Shown: positions 1 through 9,093, numbered from the stretch's first letter. The stretch is 64,000 nt of DNA from UBA2112 sp964488555 (GCA_964488555.1 CAZAUF010000006.1:12806-76805), one strand, 5' to 3'. The notes: a model not told the origin generated them from the sequence alone. Made by a program: numbers and translations.

Positions 1-67
1 CGGGGACATCGATGAGGAGCCCTTTCGCGCCGTTACGGAGCTTTACCTCTTCAACGGTATGCTTCAT
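1..67 (-). CDS. N-terminus of unidentified protein, cut by window edge
   Basis: An ATG lies 10 nt after the secA stop on the same strand, preceded by a weak AGGTAAG ribosome site, and the frame stays open for 22 codons to the window edge. The visible residues begin MKHTVEEVKLRNGAKGLLID. The phrase 'LRNGAKGLLID' resembles the start of M16 (insulinase-type) peptidases, but 22 residues cannot settle this. It appears to be co-transcribed with secA. Confidence 0.5.
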   Translation of the reverse strand, partial: MKHTVEEVKLRNGAKGLLIDVP

Positions 68-77
68 GACGACTTAC

Positions 78-2693
78 CTATTTACGGCCTTTTTTACGAT
101 TCTGACGTTGCGCCTTTTTCTTCTTGCGCGCTTGATTGCGGATCTTGTTTTCATCTTTTTGCTTCTTAGCCACCGAAAAATCACCGTCACGATTTTGCTC
201 ACCGCTCGTGATTTCATTGACACCGCGCTCAACTGAATGTTCGGCAAGTCGAGTCAATTCAGTTTCGTAATCTTCCTCGGCAGTTGCTACAACATCGGTC
301 CTGTGAACGTGCATGATCGCCCCCAAAACTTCATCACGGAGCGTTGCCTGCAAACTATCAAATAGCTTGGCACTTTCTGAACGATATTCTACCAGCGGAT
401 CACGCTGACCGACCGAACGCCAGTGGATACCCTCGCGCAGATGCTGCATATTCTCGAGGTGTTGCATCCATAGTGAGTCTAGTACCTGCAAATACACGTC
501 GCGCTCAACTTTGCGCATTATCTCCGGAGTCAGCTCCTTTTCTTTAGCCGCATACAGCTTCATCACTTCAGTTTTTGCCAGTTCAAGACGAGTCTTGTCG
601 CGCTTTTCGGCACCGATTTTCATGAGTTTGACATCACTTACAGGAAATGCTGCGCCAAATGTTTCTGCAAATTTCGGATTGTTCTTGGCTGGCAAAGCGG
701 TCAAATCCGCTAATTTCTCATTTATCAGACGCTCAATTTCAGGTTTGATATTGTCACCTTCCAAAATCTTGCGACGCATTACGTACACCACGCGACGATG
801 ACGGTTGATGACGTTGTCATACTGCACGACGTTCTTTCGAATGTCGTAGTTGTAACCCTCGACACGTTTTTGTGCAGCCTCAAGCGTTTTTGACACAGCT
901 TTGTTTTGGATCGGCGTGTCTTCATCAACGCCCAGACGATCCATCAGCTTCGCAATACGTTCGCCCTGGAAAATACGCATCAAGTCATCTTGCGTTGAAA
1001 CATAAAACTGAGTGTCACCCGGGTCACCCTGACGACCGCCACGACCGCGTAGCTGATTGTCGATGCGACGTGACTCGTGTCGTTCAGAACCAATGACGAC
1101 CAGGCCGCCAAGTTCTTTGACGCCATCACCAAGCTTGATGTCCGTACCACGTCCGGCAATGTTCGTTGCTAGTGTGATCGCACCCTTTTCACCGGCTTTT
1201 TCGATAATCGCCGCTTCGCGCTCATTGTTTTTCGCGTTCAATATCTCGTATTTTATGCCTTCTTTTTTCAGATAGTTAGCGATCAGCTCGTTCTTGGCGA
1301 TCGACGCGCTACCCACCAGCACCGGACGACCAATCTCGTGATACTCCTTTATCGCTTGCGCCACAGCTTTGAGCTTAGAGGCTTCAGTCTTGTAAATTAG
1401 ATCGTCATGATCCACACGTGCAATTGGTTTGTTCGGTGGTACCTGGATAACATCCAGACTATAAATTTGCTGGAACTCTTCTGCCTCCGTAAACGCAGTA
1501 CCAGTCATACCAGATAGCTTATTGTAGAGACGGAAATAATTCTGGAACGAAATCGTCGCGAGCGTCATGCTTTCCTGAAGCACTGGTACACCTTCCTTTG
1601 CCTCGATTGCCTGATGAAGGCCTTCATTGTAGCGACGACCCTGCATCAGACGACCAGTGTGCTCATCGACGATGATAACTTCACCGTCATTGGTAACCAC
1701 GTAGTCTTTGTCGCGATGAAACAACGTCTGTGCCTTCAATGCTTGATCCATGTGATACACAGAGCGGACATAATCAGGGCTGTACAAGTTTTTTATACCG
1801 AGCATTTTCTGGACCTTTTCGACGCCCTCATCACTCAAGGCAACGGTGCGGCGCTTTTCGTCCAGTACATAGTCGGCAGGAACCAGCTTGGAGGCGACTT
1901 TTGCGAATTGATAGTAGCTATCAGGGTTTTCAGCAGCAGGTGCACTGATGATAAGCGGAGTACGAGCTTCATCGATGAGGATAGAGTCTACCTCGTCCAC
2001 GATTGCAAAGTTCAATTCGCGCTGACGCACCTCTTCCAGCTCGTTCACCATGTTGTCGCGTAGGTAATCAAAGCCAAATTCGTTGTTCGTGCCATATGTG
2101 ATATCAGCAGCATAGGCTTCTTTACGGGTGACAGGACGGAGTTTGCGCATGCGTGGATCGTCATGATTCTCATTGTCGTACTCAGGATCATAGATAAACG
2201 ACGCATCATTGACGATGACACCGGTCGACAGTCCCAGGAAATGATACAACTCGCCCATCCAGCCCGCATCACGCTGTGCCAGGTAATCATTCACGGTCAC
2301 CAAGTGCACGCCTTTGCCGCTGAGAGCATTCAGATACACCGGCAGTGTGGCGACGAGTGTTTTACCTTCACCAGTCTTCATCTCGGCCACGTTGCCATCA
2401 TGAAGTGCCATACCACCAATCAACTGCACGTCGAAGTGACGCATACCGAGCACACGATCGCTTGCTTCACGAACTAGAGCGAACGCATCGGGCAAAATAT
2501 CATCGAGTTTCGTACCCTTTTTCTCCAGCCGCTTTCTCAAGACTTCCGTTTGCTTTTTCAGCTCCGGTTTGGTCATTTTGTGATACTTGTCAGCAAGCGC
2601 GTTGATCGCGCCGACCTTTTTCTCCAACCCTTTGATAATCCGCTTCTGCGGATCTCCGAATACCTTTGTTAGTACTGTTTGTCGATTAACCAT
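78..2693 (-). CDS. secA: Preprotein translocase ATPase SecA
   Basis: ATPase motor that drives unfolded preproteins through SecYEG at the cytoplasmic membrane. The Walker A motif GEGKT lies near residue 110, the DEAD-like motif DEVDS near residue 235, and the helicase-2 motif GRGGRQGDPG is near residue 575. I chose the ATG giving MVNRQTVLTKVFGDP (871 aa); a GTG eight codons upstream is open, but AGGAG sits just inside that extension. The protein ends in a Lys/Arg/Gln-rich tail and lacks the C-terminal Cys-rich zinc (SEC-C) motif that binds SecB and phospholipid, as is common in SecB-less bacteria. Followed by a partial gene 10 nt downstream. Confidence 0.97.
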   Translation of the reverse strand: MVNRQTVLTKVFGDPQKRIIKGLEKKVGAINALADKYHKMTKPELKKQTEVLRKRLEKKGTKLDDILPDAFALVREASDRVLGMRHFDVQLIGGMALHDGNVAEMKTGEGKTLVATLPVYLNALSGKGVHLVTVNDYLAQRDAGWMGELYHFLGLSTGVIVNDASFIYDPEYDNENHDDPRMRKLRPVTRKEAYAADITYGTNNEFGFDYLRDNMVNELEEVRQRELNFAIVDEVDSILIDEARTPLIISAPAAENPDSYYQFAKVASKLVPADYVLDEKRRTVALSDEGVEKVQKMLGIKNLYSPDYVRSVYHMDQALKAQTLFHRDKDYVVTNDGEVIIVDEHTGRLMQGRRYNEGLHQAIEAKEGVPVLQESMTLATISFQNYFRLYNKLSGMTGTAFTEAEEFQQIYSLDVIQVPPNKPIARVDHDDLIYKTEASKLKAVAQAIKEYHEIGRPVLVGSASIAKNELIANYLKKEGIKYEILNAKNNEREAAIIEKAGEKGAITLATNIAGRGTDIKLGDGVKELGGLVVIGSERHESRRIDNQLRGRGGRQGDPGDTQFYVSTQDDLMRIFQGERIAKLMDRLGVDEDTPIQNKAVSKTLEAAQKRVEGYNYDIRKNVVQYDNVINRHRRVVYVMRRKILEGDNIKPEIERLINEKLADLTALPAKNNPKFAETFGAAFPVSDVKLMKIGAEKRDKTRLELAKTEVMKLYAAKEKELTPEIMRKVERDVYLQVLDSLWMQHLENMQHLREGIHWRSVGQRDPLVEYRSESAKLFDSLQATLRDEVLGAIMHVHRTDVVATAEEDYETELTRLAEHSVERGVNEITSGEQNRDGDFSVAKKQKDENKIRNQARKKKKAQRQNRKKGRK

Positions 2694-2738
2694 AAAAAGC
2701 CCTACTCCTGCCGTCACAGCTGAAAATAACTAGCTATT

Positions 2739-2744
2739 ATTATA
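2739..2744 (-). promoter_or_regulatory. secA -10 element
   Basis: TATAAT on the minus strand, about 45 nt before the secA ATG. It would give a leader of roughly 40 nt carrying AGGAG. No good -35 hexamer is visible. Confidence 0.55.
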
Positions 2745-2776
2745 GCGTATTTTTGACCGAAAAACACTTGTTTTCG

Positions 2777-3157
2777 TCAAATTTCAGCAGTTTCAGGGCG
2801 ATAACCCCGCTTGAATCGTGCCAAGACCGCACGTCGACCAGTGTGCTTGATCGTTTCGGTCTTGTATTTGTGCATCTGCGCAGCGAGTTTTGCTTCCACG
2901 ATATCGAGTGCCGCCAGCATGTTGACGGTCGAATCCTTTGCGGTCATGACCTTGTTGGGTACTCGCAGTACGACTTCCGCTTCGTACTTATTGCCGTGTG
3001 ATCGATTGACCTCTCTCAATATAACTTCCGCACTCGCGGTCTTGCGCGCATGTCGCGGCAAGTAGCGATCCAGCCGACTTATCTTTTTGATGACATATTT
3101 TTTGGTCGCGTCATCGACATCGTATTTGACGCCGGTGATGGAGATTCTGTTAATCAT
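2777..3157 (-). CDS. hpf: Ribosome hibernation-promoting factor (short HPF/RaiA type)
   Basis: Small protein that binds the 30S decoding region and silences ribosomes in stationary phase. The start giving MINRISITGVKYDVDD is set by an AGGAGGGG site 5 nt upstream. The 126-residue product has the S30AE fold pattern (ISITG near the N-terminus, SAEVILREVN and AEVVLRVPNK strands, then a helix ending in AQMHKYK). It lacks the roughly 60-residue C-terminal dimerisation domain of long HPF, so it should give 70S inactivation rather than HPF-mediated 100S dimers. It sits directly upstream of secA with its own promoter. Confidence 0.9.
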   Translation of the reverse strand: MINRISITGVKYDVDDATKKYVIKKISRLDRYLPRHARKTASAEVILREVNRSHGNKYEAEVVLRVPNKVMTAKDSTVNMLAALDIVEAKLAAQMHKYKTETIKHTGRRAVLARFKRGYRPETAEI

Positions 3158-3179
3158 GCATCCCCTCCTCTGTACTTCT

Positions 3180-3185
3180 ATTATA
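3180..3185 (-). promoter_or_regulatory. hpf -10 element
   Basis: TATAAT on the minus strand 22 nt before the hpf ATG; the short leader contains the AGGAGGGG ribosome site. Confidence 0.55.
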
Positions 3186-3266
3186 CCGCACAAGCGGTAT
3201 TCGTGCATGGCGCACAAAAATGACCGCCGCCTAGCGATCATTTTCGGACCAAAATATATCGCAGCA

Positions 3267-3878
3267 CTATTTCTCTGCGATGACGTGCAGCCAGCCTTCT
3301 CCACCCTCTATATCTGCGGCAGAAAACCCAGCGACCTGGAGTTCACGCTTCAAATCATCTTGTTGCCAATGGCAGAAATACCGCATGCCGCCCACTTTTC
3401 TATCAGACCAATGAGTACCTTCGCCCTCGGCAATCGTAAAGCTTAACCGTCCACCATCGTTCAGTGCATCGTGGGTCTTGCGCAACACACCAGCGAGTTC
3501 TTCAGGGGTAAAATGCAGAAATACCGCGTTTGCTAGTATCAAATCATAGCTTTCATCGATGTCATCCTTGATAATGTTGAGCTCGCGGGCATTGAAATTC
3601 GCTTTTTTTAGCAAATCGACAAAGCCTCGTGTGGCATCCGTGCACTCAACGGTATATCCCTGACCTTCCAAATAGTCAGCGTCGCGTCCAAACGCGCTTC
3701 CGATTTCCAGTATGCGGTCATCTGTGCTCAAACCCTCTACGGTCGCATCAAGCCATTTTTTCATAGCACCAGTCACCTCATGAGGCGTGCCCTCGACATA
3801 CTCTGTGATATGAGATTCATACGTCATGAGGGTTCTGTCATTACTGCCAATATGCTCGTTGTTTTTCGGTAGTTCCAT
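3267..3878 (-). CDS. Class I SAM-dependent methyltransferase
   Basis: A 203-residue Rossmann-fold methyltransferase of unknown substrate. Motif I is ILEIGSAFGRDADYL (near residues 57-71), with an acidic residue ending the second strand (VECTDAT) and the motif-IV-like segment YDLILANAVFLHFTPEEL, matching Methyltransf_11/25 families. The ATG giving MELPKNNEH is preferred to a GTG five codons upstream because GGGAGGAG lies 5 nt before it. It sits 31 nt after the preceding gene start-wise, downstream of serS on the same strand, and may be co-transcribed with it. Small-molecule versus macromolecule substrate cannot be decided. Confidence 0.8.
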   Translation of the reverse strand: MELPKNNEHIGSNDRTLMTYESHITEYVEGTPHEVTGAMKKWLDATVEGLSTDDRILEIGSAFGRDADYLEGQGYTVECTDATRGFVDLLKKANFNARELNIIKDDIDESYDLILANAVFLHFTPEELAGVLRKTHDALNDGGRLSFTIAEGEGTHWSDRKVGGMRYFCHWQQDDLKRELQVAGFSAADIEGGEGWLHVIAEK

Positions 3879-3924
3879 GCCATCTCCTCCCACCTCTTAT
3901 GGTTTGTATCAGTACATCACGTGG

Positions 3925-5169
3925 TTACAGAGTGCTGCGACCGCCAAGATATGAGCGCAACACTTCCGGCACCTGTAGTGTACCATCCGGTTGCTGGTAG
4001 TGTTCGATGATAGCTACCAGTGAACGTGCCAACGACACAGCCGTACCGTTCAACGTATGCAGTACTTCCACGCTGCCGTCTTTGCGACGGACGCGAATAT
4101 TCAAATTGCGCGCTTGAAAATCAGTACAGTTACTGCAGCTCGTTAGCTCACGATATATGCCGTCGACGGGCGACCAATACTCGATGTCATACTTCTTAGC
4201 TGCTGGCGCGCCCAGATCACCGGTAGCAATATTGATGATGTGGTACGGGATACCAATTGCTTGCCAGATTTCTTCTTCGATAGCGAGAAGCTTTTCGTGC
4301 ACTTCCTGGCTTTGCTCTGGCGTCGTAAACGCATACATCTCGAGCTTATTGAACTGATGCACGCGGAACAGTCCGCGGGTATGCTTGCCATACGTACCCG
4401 CCTCTTTGCGATAGCTAGGACTGTAGCCAGCATAAAGTAGCGGCAGCCTGTCTTCATCGATAATTTCATCAGCATGATAGCCGGTCAGAGGCATCTCTGC
4501 CGTCGCGATAAGCGACAAATCTTCGCCTTCTATATAGTACTCGTCAGACTGGTCGCTGGTACGAGGCGCGAACCCGGTACCGGTCGCCGTGCGACTATTT
4601 ACCATATGCGGCACAGTCATGTAGGTAAATCCTTTGTCGAGCAATACCGAGAGGGCATATTGCGTGATGGCATTTTCGAGCAATGCCAAATCTCCCTTCA
4701 AGTAGTAAAACTTCGCGCCAGCAACCTTGGCACCACGCTCAAAATCCACCCAGTCACGTTGAGCTGCAAAGTCGAGGTGATCGAGACCACCGGTATTCTG
4801 CTCACCCCACTTCTTTACCTCTACGCTGTCTTCTTCACCGCCAACTGGCACATCATCAAGTACCATGTTCGGGAGCTGTCCAAGCAGGTCTGCATATTCT
4901 TTGTCAGCGTTTGTCAGATACTCTTCGCGCTCAGCCAGTTCAATTTTTATCTGTTTACCCTCATCTATCAGTGCCTGATCCGGCTTGCCGCCCTTCATCT
5001 TGGCGGCGTTTTGGTTGCGCTTTTCACGCAATTCATCAACGTGCTGCTGCAACGTGCGTCGCTCATCGTCCAGAGCAACTAATTTGTTCACGTCTATGTC
5101 ATAGCCTTTGTTGCGCGCATTCTGTGCGACCAGTTCAGGGTTCTCGCGGACTAAACGGATATCAATCAT
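3925..5169 (-). CDS. serS: Seryl-tRNA synthetase
   Basis: Class II synthetase that charges tRNA-Ser (and tRNA-Sec where present). The N-terminal tRNA-binding coiled coil covers about residues 30-105 (DDERRTLQQHVDELREKRNQ), followed by the catalytic core with motif 2 (SYRKEAGTYGKHTRGLFRVH) and motif 3 (NGTAVSLARSLVAIIE). Length 414 is normal. A -10 TATACT ends 6 nt before the ATG and no Shine-Dalgarno is present, so the mRNA is probably leaderless. An unusual inverted-repeat element lies just upstream, but no T-box core was found. Confidence 0.97.
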   Translation of the reverse strand: MIDIRLVRENPELVAQNARNKGYDIDVNKLVALDDERRTLQQHVDELREKRNQNAAKMKGGKPDQALIDEGKQIKIELAEREEYLTNADKEYADLLGQLPNMVLDDVPVGGEEDSVEVKKWGEQNTGGLDHLDFAAQRDWVDFERGAKVAGAKFYYLKGDLALLENAITQYALSVLLDKGFTYMTVPHMVNSRTATGTGFAPRTSDQSDEYYIEGEDLSLIATAEMPLTGYHADEIIDEDRLPLLYAGYSPSYRKEAGTYGKHTRGLFRVHQFNKLEMYAFTTPEQSQEVHEKLLAIEEEIWQAIGIPYHIINIATGDLGAPAAKKYDIEYWSPVDGIYRELTSCSNCTDFQARNLNIRVRRKDGSVEVLHTLNGTAVSLARSLVAIIEHYQQPDGTLQVPEVLRSYLGGRSTL

Positions 5170-5175
5170 ACTGTT

Positions 5176-5181
5176 AGTATA
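5176..5181 (-). promoter_or_regulatory. serS -10 element (leaderless start)
   Basis: TATACT, then 6 nt, then ATG on the minus strand, with no ribosome site between. Transcription should begin at or next to the start codon. Confidence 0.6.
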
Positions 5182-5204
5182 TCAGATACAGTCCAGGGTA
5201 AACA

Positions 5205-5324
5205 CGATCTGCAGACTCGTGTGCAGGTTGCATTTTCTTCACGAGAAGCGGAGTAAGCTGTATTTTACATACAGCGTCGAGCATCGGAGTGAAAAAATGT
5301 AAGATGCGCCGAGACCGCAGATCG
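5205..5324. ncRNA. Candidate structured RNA, multi-branched inverted repeats
   Basis: An intergenic 120-bp block is closed by an 8-bp perfect inverted repeat (CGATCTGC at 5205-5212, GCAGATCG at 5317-5324). Inside are three further perfect stems in series: CTCGTG/CACGAG (5216-5221/5240-5245), GCTGTA/TACAGC (5257-5262/5270-5275) and GCATC/GATGC (5281-5285/5303-5307). This is a four-way-junction layout. Strand and transcript ends are unknown. On the minus strand it would be the 3' end of the ABC exporter mRNA or an element ahead of serS. I do not recognise it as a known class, and it lacks the T-box UGGNACCG core. Confidence 0.4.
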
Positions 5325-5325
5325 G

Positions 5326-6603
5326 CTACTCAGTTCTCAGTGCCTCTATTGGGTCGAGTTTCGCCGCCTTTCGTGCAGGCAAAATACCCGCGCCGATAGA
5401 AACCAGCATCAGTCCGACGATTACCACCGCAAACATCCATACTTCGAATATCAACAGATTCGTGTTCTCGCCTAGAGCAAGCACGTCCTGTATCCAAGGA
5501 TTAGCCGCCACCCCGGTCGCATATGCGAGTCCCGATCCAATAGCACCGCCCAAAAATCCAATCCATGCCGCTTCCAGCTTGAACAGACGACCGACATCAC
5601 GACGGCGCATACCGAGTGCTTTCATAAGCCCGATCTGTTGTGTCCGCTCCAATACGCTGATGTACTGCGTGTTGATGATACCAAACACCGACGTCAGCAC
5701 CGCGAGCGCGCCGAATCCTATCAAAATACCTTGTAGTACATTAATAAACTGGAACAAGAATCCCATCAAATCCTCGGCAGTTTGAGCTTCATACCCCAGG
5801 TCATTGATGGCATTTTTGATGCTCTCGACGTCCTCCTCTGTTGCGGCCAAGACCGTTGCCCCCATGTAGGCATTTTCTACGGGAGTACCCTGCTGGTTGT
5901 ACTTGTACATCTCACCTACGACATCCCTGTGCGCCTGGATGCCCGAAGCTACTCCGACCGATGAAAGAGCGGATTTTTTCGTCACGCCGACGATATTCAA
6001 AGTGAACGTTCTGTCTGGTATGCCCGGTGCCGTCGCGGCTATGACGACATCTATCGTTTGGCCTATTGCTGCGTTCGCATCGCTAAACCCAAGCGCATCG
6101 CTATAAGCCTCAGGGATCACTACATTGTTACCAGTCACGTCATCACCGCTTCCGGCAATATATTCCTGCTTGATAGCCCCAGTAAACACCTCGACGCCCA
6201 CCTGATAGCGTTTTTGCCCTTCCCGGGTGACATATTTAGCCGACACATTGTAAATAGGCGTTACCTCTTCGACGCCATCGACTGCCGCTATCTTGTCGAT
6301 GTCAGACTGCTGAAGCAGCTTAACGTTAAATCCACCACCATAAGAAAGCATTGGTTCATCTGTATACTCTTTCGGCTGCGATGGATCTGCCTGACCCTCC
6401 TGCTTTGGCTGCACGAACAGCTCGCGCACATCCGTATTGCTTGTCACGATGTCTTCTGCATACTGTTTGCCGCCTGTACCCGCTGCCAGGCTCAGCGTGA
6501 TCGTAAACGCACCGACCCCTATGGCAAGACTCGTTAGTAGCGTACGTGCCTTAGCGTTTTTCAAACTACGTCCGGCGCGTCTCGTAATGTCCCTTATCCT
6601 CAT
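5326..6603 (-). CDS. ABC transporter permease, MacB/FtsX type
   Basis: Integral membrane subunit of a MacB-like exporter (425 aa from MRIRDITRRAGRSL). It has a first membrane segment near residues 22-42 (LLTSLAIGVGAFTITLSLAA), a large extracytoplasmic MacB_PCD-type domain, and three C-terminal membrane helices with the FtsX pattern (RTQQIGLMKALGMRRRDV between helices). The ATG overlaps the ATPase stop as ATGA and has AAGGAGG 9 nt upstream, which rules out the longer upstream extension. It pairs with the ATPase at 6600-7325. Substrate unknown; lipoprotein or peptide export is typical of the family. Confidence 0.9.
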   Translation of the reverse strand: MRIRDITRRAGRSLKNAKARTLLTSLAIGVGAFTITLSLAAGTGGKQYAEDIVTSNTDVRELFVQPKQEGQADPSQPKEYTDEPMLSYGGGFNVKLLQQSDIDKIAAVDGVEEVTPIYNVSAKYVTREGQKRYQVGVEVFTGAIKQEYIAGSGDDVTGNNVVIPEAYSDALGFSDANAAIGQTIDVVIAATAPGIPDRTFTLNIVGVTKKSALSSVGVASGIQAHRDVVGEMYKYNQQGTPVENAYMGATVLAATEEDVESIKNAINDLGYEAQTAEDLMGFLFQFINVLQGILIGFGALAVLTSVFGIINTQYISVLERTQQIGLMKALGMRRRDVGRLFKLEAAWIGFLGGAIGSGLAYATGVAANPWIQDVLALGENTNLLIFEVWMFAVVIVGLMLVSIGAGILPARKAAKLDPIEALRTE

Positions 6604-7325
6604 GACGCAGTCCTCCTTGCTGATTGATGCTTCTTGGTAGAAGCAGTCTTTGTCGGATGAATCGACGCAATTTTGCCGTCTTTCACGTTGATTTGCGTGT
6701 CGCATTTCGCCGCAAGATCCGCATCGTGCGTGACAATAATCAGCGTCACGCCATGCTTCTTGTTGTATTCAAATAGCATATTTTCGATTTTGTCACCGGT
6801 CACACTATCCAGGTTACCCGTTGGCTCGTCAGCAAAAATAATACGCGGCTCATTCACGATAGCGCGAGCAACCGCTAGGCGTTGCTTTTGCCCTCCGGAC
6901 AAGTTTTTGGCTTTCGATTTGACCTTGTCGCCCAACTCAACCGCTTCAAGAGCTTTTATAACCCGCTGCTTGCGCTCTCGCGCTGGTACTTTTGCGATTT
7001 CAAGCGGCAAACTGACGTTGTCGAAGCACGTTTCGTTCGCTTGCACGAAAAACGACTGAAAAATAAAACTCATTTTAGTTGCGCGGAACCTGTCGACAGC
7101 TTTGGATTTCAGCTTCAAGATGTCTTCACCATCGATGATAACCTCTCCCTCTTCCGGACGGTCCAAACCGCTCATCGCATGCATCAGCGTCGACTTACCG
7201 CTGCCTGATTTACCCAGAATTGCCACGCTGGCTCCTTTTGGAATCGTGAAGCTTACGTCTTTGAGCGCCACGAACTTGTTTTGCTTTTTGCCATATGTTT
7301 TTGTCACGTGGCGAACTTCTATCAT
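6600..7325 (-). CDS. ABC transporter ATP-binding protein, MacB/LolD type
   Basis: A 241-residue ATPase with Walker A GKSGSGKST near residue 39, signature LSGGQKQRLAVARAI, Walker B RIIFADEPTGNLD and H-loop VTHD. 'EPTGNLDS' is characteristic of the LolD/MacB/FtsE branch. A basic Thr/Ser/Lys tail follows the NBD. The ATG has AGGAGG 4 nt upstream. It is translationally coupled (ATGA) to the permease that follows, so the two form a complete exporter half-set. Confidence 0.95.
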   Translation of the reverse strand: MIEVRHVTKTYGKKQNKFVALKDVSFTIPKGASVAILGKSGSGKSTLMHAMSGLDRPEEGEVIIDGEDILKLKSKAVDRFRATKMSFIFQSFFVQANETCFDNVSLPLEIAKVPARERKQRVIKALEAVELGDKVKSKAKNLSGGQKQRLAVARAIVNEPRIIFADEPTGNLDSVTGDKIENMLFEYNKKHGVTLIIVTHDADLAAKCDTQINVKDGKIASIHPTKTASTKKHQSARRTAS

Positions 7326-7406
7326 GCATCCTCCTATATCTGATTTATAGTAGCATGTTTACGCGCTCCAGACTATCTCCTTAATCACTCTTGCAGTGAT
7401 ATACTA

Positions 7407-7435
7407 TTGACTTTTTATCAAACTTATGCTAGTAT
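7407..7435 (+). promoter_or_regulatory. Strong promoter for the 7468 gene
   Basis: TTGACT (7407-7412), 17-bp spacer, TAGTAT (7430-7435), with an extended -10 TGC. It is almost the same as the minus-strand promoter at 35877-35905 (shared TTGACTTTTTAT and ACTTATGCTA blocks). Confidence 0.75.
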
Positions 7436-7467
7436 CTTAACAGATAGGAAAGCATAACCACCACACT

Positions 7468-8775
7468 ATGACTCACAGCCACGAACAACCACCACGAAAC
7501 AAACATGAAATGGGAACACGCCCAGAAGAAATAAGCGTCGACGCGCTTATCAAGCGTATCGCAGATGAGCGCGCAGCCGAAAGCGGCAAGCACGCCAAGC
7601 GTGTCTACTCTATCGAAGACGAGTACACAAAGACGCTCGATGCCATGAATGAGAGTGTGAATGCAAGCATTCCTGCCGAGAGGCAGTTTGACGATACCAT
7701 GGACGCTTTTGATAAGACGTTCGAAGAATACGGCATCGTACCTGAAAATAGTGAGCCTGCGCCTAGCGAAGTGCCGGTTGGTGAGCCTGAAGCTGTCGAA
7801 GATAATGCGTCGGCCAACACTGACACGACAAACAGCGAAATGACCCTCGATGAGTACCGTAAACAAATCGCTGAAGTAACCGAGGACGATCTAGACGCTG
7901 TCGACAAAGAGATCCAAGACCGCTGGGATAACTACTACGAAAACCAAAGCGATGACGATATCGCCGACTCTGTCGATGGTGTCATCAATGAAGCACGGGG
8001 GCGCGAGAGGAGCCATGAACTCAGCGACGATGAAATCGGCGATATTCTCGACGATGTCATCAATACCGCAAATGAGCGCGTCGACAACCCTTCCACACTT
8101 GAACTGCCCGAGTCTGAGTTGCCCCAGGAAAGTCGTCTTAGCCGCCTGAAAAACGCTCTTTTCAATAGAGATCGCGCCCAAAAGCGTAAAGCTGATCGTA
8201 CGTCGTTCAAGCAAAGCTTCAAAGACAGCTTCAGTAAAGGTCGCGAACGAGCACGCAACAGTCGATTAGCCAATGTATCGTTCTTTGGCAAGATTATGGG
8301 TCGGTTCAACCGCTTCAACACAAGTGCATCCGACCACTCTGAAAAAAAATACTTCAAGGACATGAAGCAAATCCAGTACGGTGACGGCGAGATGTCTCTC
8401 CTGTTCGATACCAAAAAAGACTCTGTCCTCCTTGGTGAAGGCAGTAAGCACAAATATGCCAAAGATTTCATAGACGGCAACGATATGGCTATTATCCGCA
8501 ACGAGGATGGTGACGAGTTCGGTCTTGCCCATGGTTACATCATCAACAAGCGAACAGGTAAAGCCTATGACCTACCCGCTGGCGGTCTTGACCTGACGGT
8601 TGGCAAAAAGGCTACGCTGCCTGGCGTTGGCAAAATCGGCCGCGTACAGTCAGTCCAGCTACGTTACAAGGTTGCAAAACCTGGAACCGCTAACATTCAA
8701 AGCACCTCCCCTAGCCCGTTCAAATACTATGAACGTGCCGCAAAAGACCTCCAAAACTCTAGGCAAGCAGCGTAA
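7468..8775 (+). CDS. Orphan acidic protein, function unknown
   Basis: I do not recognise a family for this 435-residue protein. The first ~210 residues are highly acidic and probably largely disordered or helical (runs such as EDDLDAVDKEIQDRWDNYYE). A Lys/Arg-rich stretch follows (residues ~225-270, with RDRAQKRKADRTSFKQ), then a compact C-terminal region (~300-415) rich in Gly and beta-type sequence (MSLLFDTKKDSVLLGEGSK, GYIINKRTGKAYDLPAGG). No signal peptide or membrane segment is visible, so it is likely cytosolic. The leader is ~25 nt with only a distant AGGAAAG. It forms an operon with the DUF5663-like gene at 8802. The promoter is near consensus, suggesting abundant expression. Confidence 0.75.
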   Translation: MTHSHEQPPRNKHEMGTRPEEISVDALIKRIADERAAESGKHAKRVYSIEDEYTKTLDAMNESVNASIPAERQFDDTMDAFDKTFEEYGIVPENSEPAPSEVPVGEPEAVEDNASANTDTTNSEMTLDEYRKQIAEVTEDDLDAVDKEIQDRWDNYYENQSDDDIADSVDGVINEARGRERSHELSDDEIGDILDDVINTANERVDNPSTLELPESELPQESRLSRLKNALFNRDRAQKRKADRTSFKQSFKDSFSKGRERARNSRLANVSFFGKIMGRFNRFNTSASDHSEKKYFKDMKQIQYGDGEMSLLFDTKKDSVLLGEGSKHKYAKDFIDGNDMAIIRNEDGDEFGLAHGYIINKRTGKAYDLPAGGLDLTVGKKATLPGVGKIGRVQSVQLRYKVAKPGTANIQSTSPSPFKYYERAAKDLQNSRQAA

Positions 8776-8801
8776 CCCCTAACGACAAGGAGCAAACAAA
8801 C

Positions 8802-9092
8802 ATGGAAAACTACATCACTATCGACGAACTGCGCAACAGTGGCATCGAAGGCACCGATCGAGAGCTACAAGAACTTGCCGACAAGCTGAACGAAAAAGTT
8901 GCCGAACTAGTGGGTGAAGAGATTATATCTTCCCTCACACCCGATGACGTTGATACCCTCGCCGATATGCAGGACAAAGCTTCAGAGGAAGAAATCGCCA
9001 GGTGGATCGCCGCGCACGTACCTGACTATCAGGAAATTATCGACGACAACAAAGCCATTGTCATCGGTGATTACGCCGAATCACAGCAGTAA
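8802..9092 (+). CDS. DUF5663-like small protein
   Basis: A 96-residue acidic protein with AAGGAG 9 nt before the ATG. Its C-terminal half (MQDKASEEEIARWIAAHVPD) resembles the segment DKDQAVIDNWLAVHVQDYTG of the protein at 56855-57301. Both share a helix pair ending in a W(I/L)A-x-HV-x-DY signature. I place it tentatively in DUF5663, a family of unknown function found in CPR genomes. It is the second gene of the 7468 operon and ends 1 nt before the convergent ilvE stop. Confidence 0.7.
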   Translation: MENYITIDELRNSGIEGTDRELQELADKLNEKVAELVGEEIISSLTPDDVDTLADMQDKASEEEIARWIAAHVPDYQEIIDDNKAIVIGDYAESQQ

Positions 9093-9093
9093 A

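Noticed and set aside
1614..5177. Long antisense frames opposite secA and serS (e.g. 1614-2063, 4474-5082, 4683-5177)
   Set aside because: They lie wholly inside well-identified genes, have no ribosome site and no recognisable domain; they are composition shadows.
5176..5324. T-box for serS
   Set aside because: No UGGNACCG core and no U-tract terminator on the minus strand ahead of serS.
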